Shown here piece after piece: positions 41,101 to 49,396 of a stretch of DNA of 64,000 bases. Position 1 is the stretch's first letter. The number at the start of each line of letters is the position of its first letter. Under the pieces are notes generated by a model. That model made no database searches. It was not told the DNA's origin and saw only the letters and a program-made list of their open reading frames with translations. The position numbers were made by a program, and so were the translations under genes. The stretch is from Oceanispirochaeta crateris (lineage in GTDB: Bacteria > Spirochaetota > Spirochaetia > DSM-2461). The stretch covers positions 1,736,001 to 1,800,000 of the forward strand of contig NZ_CP036150.1 in NCBI RefSeq assembly GCF_008329965.1, written 5' to 3'.

Positions 41101-41588
41101 ACACAATCCTGGGGATGCTCAAGTCTATCAGGACAACCATGACCAAGAGAGGAGCCAAAATGGCTTTTGCTTCTGTAGAAGATTTCAACGGCTCCATTGA
41201 CCTGGTCCTCTTCTCAAAGCCTTTTGAACAGTATGGCCCCCTCCTCCTTGAAGACCGGGTTCTAGGATTCACAGGACAGGTGGATCTATCCAGGAGTGAG
41301 CCGAGCTTCAAGGTCAAAGAGGTGTTTATTCCTGAAGAAATGAGGGAGATTCAGAACAGTGAAATCCATATAGAACTAGACGAACGAGACTTTATGAAAG
41401 ACGAGCTAGTTGATTTCAGAGCCTTCCTGCAGGATAGAAACGGTCAAAGTTCTGTATTCCTTCATTTAAAGAGGCCTCAGAACAAAGTGGTCGTCAAAGT
41501 TTCAGGGCAGATCACCATCGCGGCCAATCCTGCCGTCTTGCAGGAAATCAGCCAATATCCTATTGTATCTAATGTTTGGAAGGAATAA
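38163..41588 (+). CDS. dnaE: DNA polymerase III alpha subunit
   Basis: This is the replicative polymerase. The PHP domain starts at residue 4 (HLHNHSDYSLLDGA). The catalytic PDFDIDF is near 396. The C-terminal half has the helix-hairpin-helix and an OB-fold (about 985-1060, EYTILGMLKSIRTTMTKRG). The length of 1141 is normal for DnaE1. The start is TTG with AGGAGG seven bases upstream, unusual for so important a gene but well supported. It is followed at 51 bases by yggT. Confidence 0.97.
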   Translation: MEFVHLHNHSDYSLLDGAARIPKYVEMAQEMGMKHLGLTDHGNLFGALRFEQACHAGGINPVVGCEVYVSPSTRQEKQTSGYKNFHMVLFCKNETGYRNLMILVSKGYTEGFYYKPRIDDDLLRQHHEGLIASTACMGGEIPRYLIAGDYEKARDKALVYNDIFGEGNFYLEVMDHGIPEEKIVIEGIKKIHAETGIPIIATNDIHYLKKEHARAQDILVCIGTGKKMDDEKRFKMDKTEMYFKTPEQMYELFGDIPGALENTVRLAEKCDLVIPQPGPILPEYVIPEEFENAQEYLKFLTWEGIKERYDEITDEIKERVEFELKILLGMKFEGYFLIVWDFIHWARVHDIPVGPGRGSGAGSIVAYAMKITDIDPLKYDLLFERFLNPERVSMPDFDIDFCFERRGEVIEYVNRKYGHDQVGGICTFGTLKTKAVLKDVARVLDIPFAESNAITKLIPEGKAPDGRKINTEVALEIEPKLREFYDRGGAYKELFDTAQVLEGMNRHISTHACGKVIGNSILTDYVPLYKDQKTGEITTEFTMDIIEPCGLVKMDFLGLKTLTLLKNVERLVQKINPEFNVDSIPEDDEATFKMLSDGKSTAVFQFESSGMQDILRRAKPNNIEDLIALNALYRPGPMQFIPQYIEGKKNPRSITFPDPTLEELLTPTYGVIVYQEQVMKVAQIIGGFSLGKADILRRAMGKKKIKDMEKMKVEFIAGAKEIGHSEKHASGIFDMLEPFAGYGFNKSHAAAYSVVAYKTAYCKANHPAEFWAANLTNEINDTSKMTEYMESARDEGIVIEAPDINFSDKYFSVVDGKVFYGLIGIKGMGSAAVDVIIREREANGHYKSFLDFLERVDLRSVNKKVLEVSIQSGLFDKIDFTNRATLLHNMERMIDHVNSIKEQSQFGQVSLFGDNQDEITPQLILEEVPDWDSKDILQIEKDNLGFYFSGHPLDEYRSYWNKCTNLKLDQPGRASPDKEYTILGMLKSIRTTMTKRGAKMAFASVEDFNGSIDLVLFSKPFEQYGPLLLEDRVLGFTGQVDLSRSEPSFKVKEVFIPEEMREIQNSEIHIELDERDFMKDELVDFRAFLQDRNGQSSVFLHLKRPQNKVVVKVSGQITIAANPAVLQEISQYPIVSNVWKE

Positions 41589-41639
41589 GGTTTTCGGTAT
41601 ATTATTCCTACTGTATTACCGACTAAAGGGAGTTTTTCA

Positions 41640-42227
41640 ATGAGTCCTGTACAAACAGTATTTCAATTTTTATCATCACTCATATCAGTCTATATGCTAC
41701 TGATAATTTTCCGGGTGCTTCTCACCTGGTTTCAGGGCAGACTCAATGGCAAGGGTGTGGAAATTCTGATGAAGGTCACCGATCCCTACATGAATAGATT
41801 CAGAGGAATCAGCTGGCTCCGTTTCGGCTTCCTTGATTTCTCACCCGTTGTGGCCATCGCCGTCCTGGGCCTGGTCTCACAAATCTTCAATTCTCTGGCC
41901 GTATCAGGAACTTTGAACCCAATGCTGATTGTGGTCTATATCCTCGGCAGTGTATGGAATTTCTTAGCCTTCTTTATCAATTTTCTGATAATCATGATGA
42001 TATTCAGGTTGGTAACGATTCTATTTTTTTCCACATGGAATCATCAGATTTTATTTCAAATAGACAACATTCTCTATAAAGTCGTCGCCAGAATCCTCGG
42101 AATCTTCACGACAAAAAATGTCAAATTTTCAATGGCTCTGGCCATTTGCGCCGGAATTTTACTCGCCTTGAGAATCTTGATTGGATATGGAATAGCTCTC
42201 CTGCTGAGCTATCTGGCAGGACTCTAG
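41640..42227 (+). CDS. YggT-family membrane protein
   Basis: The 195 residues contain two YggT-like pairs of helices: YMLLIIFRVLLTWFQGR near 20 with the following DPYMNRFRGI, and SVWNFLAFFINFLIIMMIFR near 103. YggT proteins are small inner-membrane proteins linked with division or osmotic stress in some bacteria; the exact role is unknown. Here it lies between dnaE and recG, seven bases before recG. Confidence 0.85.
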   Translation: MSPVQTVFQFLSSLISVYMLLIIFRVLLTWFQGRLNGKGVEILMKVTDPYMNRFRGISWLRFGFLDFSPVVAIAVLGLVSQIFNSLAVSGTLNPMLIVVYILGSVWNFLAFFINFLIIMMIFRLVTILFFSTWNHQILFQIDNILYKVVARILGIFTTKNVKFSMALAICAGILLALRILIGYGIALLLSYLAGL

Positions 42228-42234
42228 AGAGTTC

Positions 42235-44301
42235 ATGTTTTTGGGAGAACTCCTTCAGCCGGTCAATCGTCTGAAGGGGATTGGACCGAACCATCATAAA
42301 TCTCTGTCTGCCCTGGGAATATTCACAATAGGTCAGCTTCTTTCCCATTTCCCGGTTCGGTATGAGGACCATCAGAGTGATAAAACCATACTCCAGGCCG
42401 CCGGGATTGAGGCGGTAAACACTCAAATGACAATTGTAGGCAAAGAAAGTTTCTCCTGGAAGGGCAGACCGACGCTGAAGCTCCTTGTGGAAGATGATTC
42501 CGCCAGCGGATCTCTTCTTTGCTACGGTAGAAATTTTCTAGGAGGAAAACTCCTCACAGGAACCCAGATCTATATCTATGGTCAATTTCAGTACCGCTTT
42601 GGAGAGTGGCAGTGCGGAGCCTTTGAATTCGAAATAGTCTCTGACTGCCCCGAAAAATACGGCAAGATTCTGCCTCTTTACCCCCTGGGGGGCAGCCTCA
42701 ATCAAAACGTACTGCGAAAGGCTATACAGCAGGGAATAAGAGAGTACACTCCTGGTTTAAAAGAGGAACTCCCAGAGATTCTAAAGGCACAGTATGGATG
42801 GCCAGACAGGCTAAGCGCTCTGAAAAACATCCACAATCCGGGATCTCCACAGGAAGCAGAACAAGCCAGAGACTATTTTATATATGAAGAACTATTTCAT
42901 CTTCAAACAGCCGTAGGCCGCAATGCGGTCAAACAAAGGCAGATCAATAGAACTGATAAAATAAGACTCCCCCGGAAGCTGGAAAAAAAATTGAAAAGCA
43001 CCCTCCCCTTTTCACTGACATCAGATCAGGAAAAAGTACTGGATGAAATAGTATCCGACCTAGAGGGAAACAGGGGAATGAACCGCCTGATACAGGGAGA
43101 TGTCGGATCGGGAAAAACCCTCGTTGCCTTCCTGGCCGCTCTGAATGTCATAGAGGGAGGCAGACAGGCTGCTTTGATGGCGCCCACAGAACTATTGGCC
43201 CGTCAGCATGCGGATAATGCATCCCGCCTTCTTACCCCCCTGGGCATTACCATTGCCTACCTTTCGGGGAATACACAAGGAGAAGGCAGACGCCATTTGC
43301 TGACACAGCTGAAAGAAGGGAATATTCAATTTGTAGTAGGGACCCATGCTCTGTTCTCTGAAGATGTGCAATACAGGGAACTGGGGCTGGCCGTCATCGA
43401 TGAACAGCACCGTTTTGGCGTGGCCCAAAGGCAAATGCTGGCAAAGAAAGGACACTGCGTCGATCTGCTCTATATGACGGCCACCCCCATTCCGCGGACA
43501 CTGGCTATGACGGCCTTCGGTGATCTGGATGTGTCCACCATCAAGACAATGCCCCCTGGACGGAAAACCATAGAAACCCACCTCACCCGGGAAGGGAATG
43601 AAGAAAAAGTGTACACCTTTGTTCTGAATGAACTGAACAAGGGCCGGCAGGCCTATTTTGTCTACCCTCTCATCGAAAAGTCAGAAAAACTGGACCTCAA
43701 AGATGCAGAAAATATGTTTGAACAACTTCAAAAGACTTTCCCGGACCACGCTCTGGCTCTGATTCATTCCCGGATTCCCGATGAGGAAAAAAAAGAAAGA
43801 ATGGAGCGTTTTTCTAAAGGGAATGTGGACCTGCTGGTGGCCACCTCTGTTGTGGAAGTGGGAGTGGATGTCCCCAATGCGACCATCATGGTGATTGAGC
43901 ATGCAGAACGGTTCGGATTGAGCGCCCTGCATCAGCTCAGGGGACGGGTGGGAAGAAGTGAGAAACAATCCTATGCCTTTTTGATCTACAGCAATAATCT
44001 CACAGAAGAGGGAAAGCAGAGACTGCGGGTCATGATGGAAAACAGCGATGGCTTTGTCATTGCCGAAGAGGACCTCAAACTCAGAGGACCCGGCGAAATT
44101 GCAGGAGTCAGGCAGTCGGGGTATATGAAATTCCGCATTGCCGATATGATCAGAGACAGCGATGTACTTCTCAAAGCCCGACAGGATGTGATGAGCATTT
44201 TAGAGAAAGACCCGGACTTGAAAAGCCCTGAATTTTCGCTCCTCCGGGAATTGTGGGAGTCGGCACCCCCTTTCAGTGAAACATTAATCAGAACCGGATA
44301 A
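42235..44301 (+). CDS. recG: ATP-dependent DNA helicase RecG
   Basis: RecG remodels stalled forks and branched DNA. The wedge OB-domain is in the first 200 residues (LKGIGPNHHKSLSALGI near 13). Walker A GDVGSGKT lies near 288 and the DEQH box DEQHRFG near 388. TATPIPRT and the TRG-like motif region are also present. The length of 688 is normal. The start codon follows yggT by seven bases with only a weak GAGAG. Confidence 0.97.
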   Translation: MFLGELLQPVNRLKGIGPNHHKSLSALGIFTIGQLLSHFPVRYEDHQSDKTILQAAGIEAVNTQMTIVGKESFSWKGRPTLKLLVEDDSASGSLLCYGRNFLGGKLLTGTQIYIYGQFQYRFGEWQCGAFEFEIVSDCPEKYGKILPLYPLGGSLNQNVLRKAIQQGIREYTPGLKEELPEILKAQYGWPDRLSALKNIHNPGSPQEAEQARDYFIYEELFHLQTAVGRNAVKQRQINRTDKIRLPRKLEKKLKSTLPFSLTSDQEKVLDEIVSDLEGNRGMNRLIQGDVGSGKTLVAFLAALNVIEGGRQAALMAPTELLARQHADNASRLLTPLGITIAYLSGNTQGEGRRHLLTQLKEGNIQFVVGTHALFSEDVQYRELGLAVIDEQHRFGVAQRQMLAKKGHCVDLLYMTATPIPRTLAMTAFGDLDVSTIKTMPPGRKTIETHLTREGNEEKVYTFVLNELNKGRQAYFVYPLIEKSEKLDLKDAENMFEQLQKTFPDHALALIHSRIPDEEKKERMERFSKGNVDLLVATSVVEVGVDVPNATIMVIEHAERFGLSALHQLRGRVGRSEKQSYAFLIYSNNLTEEGKQRLRVMMENSDGFVIAEEDLKLRGPGEIAGVRQSGYMKFRIADMIRDSDVLLKARQDVMSILEKDPDLKSPEFSLLRELWESAPPFSETLIRTG

Positions 44302-44364
44302 CCCTTCGGCTCAAATAGGAAAAGATGCCCGGGTTGTTTCCCGGAGAATTGAGGAGACCAATAT

Positions 44365-44895
44365 ATGAGAGTAACAGGCGGCCAATACAACGGCAGAACC
44401 ATAAAATGTCCCAAAGGAATCATTCGTCCCGCCATGGACAGGATGAGGGAATCAATGTTTTCCATTCTGGGTTCAATGGACGGCCTCAGTTTTCTGGACA
44501 TATTCTCAGGGTCTGGATCTGTGGGAATAGAAGCCGCGTCCAGAGGGGCATATCCTGTACACCTGGTGGAAAAAGACCATATTAAAAAGAAGACCATTGA
44601 AGAGAATATCAGCTGGGTGGATTCTGAAATTCGTCTTTTTCTGATGCCAGCGGAAAAATACCTGCGCCGCTTTACAAATGAATACGATTTTGTCCATCTG
44701 GACCCTCCCTTTCCTTTCAAACAAAAACTGGAAGTATTGGAGCTCGCCGAATCCTCGGGTGTTGTTAAAATCGGCGGTACCCTGACCCTGCACTATCCTG
44801 GAGAAGAGAGCTTTCCAGACAAATTGGGTAGTTTCCGCCGCTATGACCTCCGGGAATACGGCAGGTCTAAACTTATTTTTTATACCAGAGATTGA
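44365..44895 (+). CDS. rsmD: 16S rRNA (guanine966-N2)-methyltransferase
   Basis: RsmD methylates G966 of 16S rRNA. MRVTGGQYNGRTIKCPKG opens the protein, followed by IRPAMDRMRESMFSIL (family consensus RPTxDRVREALF), motif I DIFSGSGSVGIEA near 50, and the catalytic LDPPFPF near 113. The 176 residues are close to the usual 180-190. The ATG has GAGGAG upstream. Confidence 0.94.
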   Translation: MRVTGGQYNGRTIKCPKGIIRPAMDRMRESMFSILGSMDGLSFLDIFSGSGSVGIEAASRGAYPVHLVEKDHIKKKTIEENISWVDSEIRLFLMPAEKYLRRFTNEYDFVHLDPPFPFKQKLEVLELAESSGVVKIGGTLTLHYPGEESFPDKLGSFRRYDLREYGRSKLIFYTRD

Positions 44896-44955
44896 GTTTT
44901 CCTTTTAAGACCATATTTTTCTAAGAAACCGGCCTTTTTTCTACGATATAGGAGT

Positions 44956-46581
44956 ATGAGCCCTATTTGTAGAAAGACCCTCTTTGCAACAATTCTAAGC
45001 CTTCTTCTCACTTACCCGGGAACAATGACTCTAAGAGCATCAGAATATCTCAGCCATCAGGTTCAGCCGGGAGAAAGCCTTTTTGCCCTGGCTTTGAAAT
45101 ACGAATGTACTGTGGATGAATTGAAAAATCTAAACAGACTGAATAGAGATATCCTTTATAGCGGAGAAGAACTCAGGATTCCTCAGAAACACCCGGACTC
45201 CCACAGGGTACAATCAGGAGAAACCCTTTCCGGGATTGCTCAGAAATACGGGATTCCCCAAGAAAAACTGATCTCCCTGAATCGCTTGAAGGACACAAAT
45301 TTAATCATAGGACAAGATTTAGACCTGATCAGGCCCCCCATGGTGGGAGAGCAATGGACGGTAAAAAAAGGGGACAGCCTCAGCTGGATATCCCTGAAAT
45401 TCGATATATCCCTTGAAAGGCTGATGCAGATAAATGCCATGACATCTCCCGATCTATTCGAAGGACAGATCCTTCAACTAAGCGCAAACCGGCCTCAAAT
45501 CATCACCCTCCAAAAAGGAGACTCCCTCTGGAAGCTGGCAAAGCTCTACAGTCTGGAGTTAGATGACCTGATGCGGTGGAACCAGCTGGATTCTGACCGG
45601 GTTTTTGAGGGGATGAAGCTTCAACTATACCCTGTCGTACTGGACCTGGATGAAGAGGAGCCAAGCAGAACTCCTGCAGAAGTGATACCGGAACTCCCGT
45701 CACCAGAAGTTCTCATGGCCCATGTGGACCACACACCATCTCTCTACTACTCCAGTCCTACCGACAGAAGGACTCAACCCGATAGGAACTACTCCGAAAC
45801 AGACCTGGATGATCCCATGGACAATTACAAAAAGGCTTCGGCCCTGATGGAAGATTTTGATAAGGCAGCCAGGAGCCTTCCTCCCCTCAGCCACAGCCTC
45901 CAGGGCATCACAGTCATCTTGGATCCCGGCCATGGGGGGCTTGATCCAGGAGCGATCGTCGCCAACAGTGATGGGAATGGCAACACAGTGTATGTTGTAG
46001 AGGATGAATACTGTTACGATATCAGCCTCAGGGTATACCGAGACCTGATTCGCCATGGAGCGGATGTTGTACTGACAGTGATCAGTCCCAATCAGGTCAT
46101 AAGAAAAACTGAAGATGCATCCCTTACTTTTGTAAACGAGAAAAACGAAGTATACAACAATAGATCTGTGAACAGATCTGACACGGCCTGGCCTGTGGGA
46201 AATGCCTGGGGGCTGGACCAGAGAAAGCTGATAGCCGGAGCAGCCCTGGAAGAGAGCCCCGGAAACTCTTCGGTGTTTATCAGCATCCATGCAGACAATA
46301 ATCCTGGAGACGGCAAAGGCAGCCGGATTCTCTATCATCCCTCGGAAAAAGACCAATCCTCGGAACGCCTGGCCCAGCATCTTAGAGACCATATGGGATC
46401 TGGTTCCCTCAGCCGATCCCAGGAAGTCAGGGTTCTGAACGAAAATCCCGCGGAAGCGGCTGTGTTGGTAGAAGTCAGAAATCTGGCCTATAAGAGCAAT
46501 GCCTGGGCCATCAGGAATGAGGAACTGCGGCAGGATGACGCAGACAGGATTGTCCGGGGAATAATCAGTTACTTTAAATAG
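44956..46581 (+). CDS. LysM-repeat N-acetylmuramoyl-L-alanine amidase
   Basis: A signal peptide is followed by four LysM domains at about residues 34-77, 82-125, 133-176 and 182-225, each with a GESL, GETL or GDSL motif. An acidic linker leads to an Amidase_3 domain from about 315 (LDPGHGGLDPGA). It has zinc ligands His in GHGG, Glu in VVEDEY and His in SIHADN, and a catalytic Glu near VLVEVRNL. It cleaves the lactyl-peptide bond of peptidoglycan, probably in cell separation. The ribosome binding site AGGAG is only one base from the ATG, which is odd. A weak hairpin follows at 46600-46616. Confidence 0.92.
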   Translation: MSPICRKTLFATILSLLLTYPGTMTLRASEYLSHQVQPGESLFALALKYECTVDELKNLNRLNRDILYSGEELRIPQKHPDSHRVQSGETLSGIAQKYGIPQEKLISLNRLKDTNLIIGQDLDLIRPPMVGEQWTVKKGDSLSWISLKFDISLERLMQINAMTSPDLFEGQILQLSANRPQIITLQKGDSLWKLAKLYSLELDDLMRWNQLDSDRVFEGMKLQLYPVVLDLDEEEPSRTPAEVIPELPSPEVLMAHVDHTPSLYYSSPTDRRTQPDRNYSETDLDDPMDNYKKASALMEDFDKAARSLPPLSHSLQGITVILDPGHGGLDPGAIVANSDGNGNTVYVVEDEYCYDISLRVYRDLIRHGADVVLTVISPNQVIRKTEDASLTFVNEKNEVYNNRSVNRSDTAWPVGNAWGLDQRKLIAGAALEESPGNSSVFISIHADNNPGDGKGSRILYHPSEKDQSSERLAQHLRDHMGSGSLSRSQEVRVLNENPAEAAVLVEVRNLAYKSNAWAIRNEELRQDDADRIVRGIISYFK

Positions 46582-46660
46582 GACTGGAATTTAACTTGCG
46601 GGGTATTTTTTACCCTGTTTTATATATTATACTGCGCCTATACCTTACTGGAGAGTATTA

Positions 46661-47734
46661 ATGAAAAATAATCTGCTGCGACTTCCTCAGGGAACTGAAT
46701 CTCTTTATCTGGAAGAAACATTCCGCCACAGAAAGATTCTTCGCCATATGGAAGACCTGACCGAGCGCTGGGGATATATGCCTGTACAGACCCCTGTTTT
46801 CGATTTTTATGACAACTACCGCACACTTCTGGACAGCAAACTGGACGATCAGACATACAAGCTCATAGACAGGGAAGGTGATCTTCTCATGCTTCGTTCA
46901 GATATAACCCTCTTTTTAGCAAGACAGATGGGTATGATTTTAACAGAGGAGGAACTTCCGGTCAGAGTCTATTATTCTGACTCGATCCTCCGCTATCAGG
47001 ATCATGAAGATATCAGCAGCCATGAGTTTTTTCAAACTGGTTGTGAGCTCATAGGAAAACCTGGTTTGGAAGGAGACCTCGAGATACTCTTCCTCCTGGC
47101 AGAACTTCTGGAAAATTTTAAACTCCCAACGAGTCGTATCCATGTAGGATCAACACTCGTTTTTCAGACAATTGCCGGAGCATTGAACGAAGAAGACAGC
47201 CGGCTGCTGGCTCAGTATCTCCAAACCAGAGAAGAGAGTGAAATCAGAAAAACACTGGGCAGAGCCTACAAAAAAGAGGATGCTTCCGCCTTGACGGCCC
47301 TCTTACTTTTTATTGGAACCGGAGAGGATTTTGCACTCCAAAAAGTTCAGTGGGACACTCTTCTGGACGGAACCCTGAAAGAGTCTCTGGATCATCTTAA
47401 AGCCATAAGCGACAGCTGGTCGGCCGTTGAAGGTTTTGATGAGATGTTCAACATTGACCTTTCTGAAACTGGAAACCAGGCTTACTATTCGGGGATTGTC
47501 TTCAATGCCTATACAGAAGGTTGCGGTACTTCAGTAGCCTCAGGCGGTCGATATGACGGATTGATGGATCATTTTGGATATAGAGGGGACAAACCTGCCT
47601 CATCCATCGGGTTTTCAATGTTTCTGAGAAAACTCGAAACCCTGAGTACCATGAAAATACCCGAATCCATGGTCTCAAAAAAAATGGACGAAAACATGAG
47701 TGCCCTAGAGAAACTGACAGAAACTAGAAAATAA
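46661..47734 (+). CDS. hisZ: ATP phosphoribosyltransferase regulatory subunit HisZ
   Basis: HisZ is a catalytically inactive histidyl-tRNA synthetase relative that activates short HisG. LRLPQGTESLYLEE opens the synthetase-like core, with MLRSDITLFLARQ (motif 2-like, near 78) and SGGRYDGLMDHFG near 293. The adjacent short HisG confirms the role. The 357 residues lack the anticodon-binding domain. GGAG precedes the ATG. Confidence 0.93.
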   Translation: MKNNLLRLPQGTESLYLEETFRHRKILRHMEDLTERWGYMPVQTPVFDFYDNYRTLLDSKLDDQTYKLIDREGDLLMLRSDITLFLARQMGMILTEEELPVRVYYSDSILRYQDHEDISSHEFFQTGCELIGKPGLEGDLEILFLLAELLENFKLPTSRIHVGSTLVFQTIAGALNEEDSRLLAQYLQTREESEIRKTLGRAYKKEDASALTALLLFIGTGEDFALQKVQWDTLLDGTLKESLDHLKAISDSWSAVEGFDEMFNIDLSETGNQAYYSGIVFNAYTEGCGTSVASGGRYDGLMDHFGYRGDKPASSIGFSMFLRKLETLSTMKIPESMVSKKMDENMSALEKLTETRK

Positions 47735-47768
47735 TTACAGGGATATCAGAATTGCGAGGAGAAATCAT

Positions 47769-48386
47769 ATGAGTACCCCCCTGACCATAGCCCTGCCCAA
47801 GGGCAGACTCTATGACAGAGTACAGAAACACTTTGAAACAAAAGGCATTTTTTTTGAGTTTGAGAAAAGAAAGCTTGTGGCTTATGACAAAGAAGAAAAT
47901 CTTAAGATTTATCTTGTGAAAAACAGCGACCTTCCCACCTATGTAGCTCATGGAATCGCAGGTCTTGGAATTTGCGGTGAAGATGTGATCATTGAATCGG
48001 GGCATCAATTTCATAAACTCCTGCCCTTCTCTTTCGGTGGGACCTCCCTGAGCCTGGCTGGACTTAAAGACTTTTCTCTTGAAAACCTGAATGGTCCACT
48101 CACAATTGCTACAAGCTACACCGAAATGACAAGGAAGCATTTTCATAAAAAGGGTATTCCAGTCAAAATTATCCGCCTGAACGGCAGTGTTGAACTGGCT
48201 CCCGTGCTGGGACTGGCCCCCTGCATTGTGGATCTTGTTGAGACAGGAAGTACCCTAAAAGCGAATAACCTGGAAATCATTCAAAAGCTTCAGGATATCC
48301 GGGTCCATCTCATTGCCAACCCGGCCTACTATAAGATTCACTACAAGGCAATCAATAACTTTATTCAGCAAATACGGGAGGACTGA
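47769..48386 (+). CDS. hisG: ATP phosphoribosyltransferase, short form
   Basis: HisG catalyses the first step of histidine synthesis from ATP and PRPP. LTIALPKGRLYDRV opens the protein, with GIAGLGICGEDVI near 58 and the PRPP loop VDLVETGSTLKANNLE near 155. At 205 residues it lacks the regulatory C-terminal domain, so it needs HisZ, encoded 34 bases upstream. GAGGAG precedes the ATG. Confidence 0.96.
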   Translation: MSTPLTIALPKGRLYDRVQKHFETKGIFFEFEKRKLVAYDKEENLKIYLVKNSDLPTYVAHGIAGLGICGEDVIIESGHQFHKLLPFSFGGTSLSLAGLKDFSLENLNGPLTIATSYTEMTRKHFHKKGIPVKIIRLNGSVELAPVLGLAPCIVDLVETGSTLKANNLEIIQKLQDIRVHLIANPAYYKIHYKAINNFIQQIRED

Positions 48387-48387
48387 A

Positions 48388-48966
48388 GTGGTAATCATTG
48401 ACAGAGAAACAAAAGAGACAAAGATTCATCTGGAGCTGGATATGCACAGAGGGCCCTCTGTATCCCTCAATACAGGCCTTCCATTTTTTGACCATATGTT
48501 GAACGCCATGGCTTTTCATGGGGGTTTTACCCTGAACATTGAAGCCGTAGGAGACTTATTGGTCGACCCCCATCATCTGATTGAAGACACGGGACTCGTC
48601 CTCGGGGATGCCCTGATGCAGACCTTTGAAGAAACAGGAGCTCTTGTCCGCTACGGCCATAGTGTCATTCCCATGGATGATGCTCTATCGGAAGTAACCA
48701 TCGATGTATGCCGCAGACCCTATCTTGTTCTTGAGGCGGACTGGCCACAGATCAGTGCCGGCAATTTTGACTATTTCCTCATCAAAGAATTCCTTCAGGC
48801 ACTGGCCAATAGAGGAGGACTGAATGTCCACGCAAGCTGCCGCTACGGAACAAACAGCCATCATATGGCAGAAGCTCTTTTCAAGGCTCTGGGACGGTCT
48901 CTTTTTGCAGCCTTCTGTCCTGCAGCAGATAAATCAAAGGGAATGTCTACAAAAGGGTTAATCTAA
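48388..48966 (+). CDS. hisB: imidazoleglycerol-phosphate dehydratase
   Basis: HisB dehydrates imidazoleglycerol phosphate with manganese. The metal-binding histidines are in FFDHML near 37, DPHHLIEDTG near 63 and SHHMAEALFK near 157. The 192-residue length fits the monofunctional enzyme. The GTG at 48388, six bases after GGGAGG, is chosen over a longer frame that overlaps hisG by 74 bases. The rest of the his pathway is elsewhere. Confidence 0.95.
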   Translation: MVIIDRETKETKIHLELDMHRGPSVSLNTGLPFFDHMLNAMAFHGGFTLNIEAVGDLLVDPHHLIEDTGLVLGDALMQTFEETGALVRYGHSVIPMDDALSEVTIDVCRRPYLVLEADWPQISAGNFDYFLIKEFLQALANRGGLNVHASCRYGTNSHHMAEALFKALGRSLFAAFCPAADKSKGMSTKGLI

Positions 48967-48992
48967 TTAAATACTTTATTGTTCACTTTTTG

Positions 48993-49021
48993 TTGAAAAC
49001 AATTTTTTTTGACCTTATAAT
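48993..49021 (+). promoter_or_regulatory. promoter giving a very short leader
   Basis: TTGAAA (48993-48998), 17 bases and a perfect TATAAT (49016-49021) precede the ATG at 49034 by 12 bases. The expected leader is about five or six bases, too short for a normal Shine-Dalgarno. Confidence 0.75.
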
Positions 49022-49033
49022 AATGGTAACTCG

Positions 49034-49369
49034 ATGAAGAAGGATGAAATTCTTAAACTTATTCCAGAAAAGGGGTTTATCAAGATCCCGGAATCGGGAG
49101 GGATTCCTCTTTCTCCTGAAAGAAAAGTGATTCTTTTACGCAAAGGGAATCAACTCTTCAATGAGGGAGACGTTGAGACAGCTGGTAGAATTTTTATAAC
49201 CATTGGCTATACAGACGGCTTGATCCGGGTAGGAGATTATTACTACAGCCACAACAATACACTGGAAGCACTCCGGATGTATAAGGCGGCGCCTTCCCAG
49301 GAAAAAGTAGATATGATTGTACAGAAGATGGCAAACATAGTAAGAGGCTGGCTGGAGACTGAATTTTAA
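49034..49369 (+). CDS. small helical protein upstream of a TPR gene
   Basis: The 111 residues include a TPR-like pair of helices (KVILLRKGNQLFNEGDVETA and GDYYYSHNNTLEALRMYKAA). I know of no named family. There is no ribosome binding site; the promoter lies directly upstream. The TPR gene follows 27 bases on, and the two likely act together, as similar pairs occur in other spirochaetes (recollection, not checked). Confidence 0.78.
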   Translation: MKKDEILKLIPEKGFIKIPESGGIPLSPERKVILLRKGNQLFNEGDVETAGRIFITIGYTDGLIRVGDYYYSHNNTLEALRMYKAAPSQEKVDMIVQKMANIVRGWLETEF

Positions 49370-49396
49370 AAAAAGATTAATTTAAGGAAATTGAAA

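Noticed and set aside
45700-46392. A 230-codon minus-strand ORF
   Set aside because: It is antisense to the amidase domain, which has intact zinc ligands. The composition is that of a shadow frame.
48313-48387. A longer hisB frame overlapping hisG by 74 bases
   Set aside because: The added 25 residues do not match HisB. The GTG at 48388 has GGGAGG six bases upstream.
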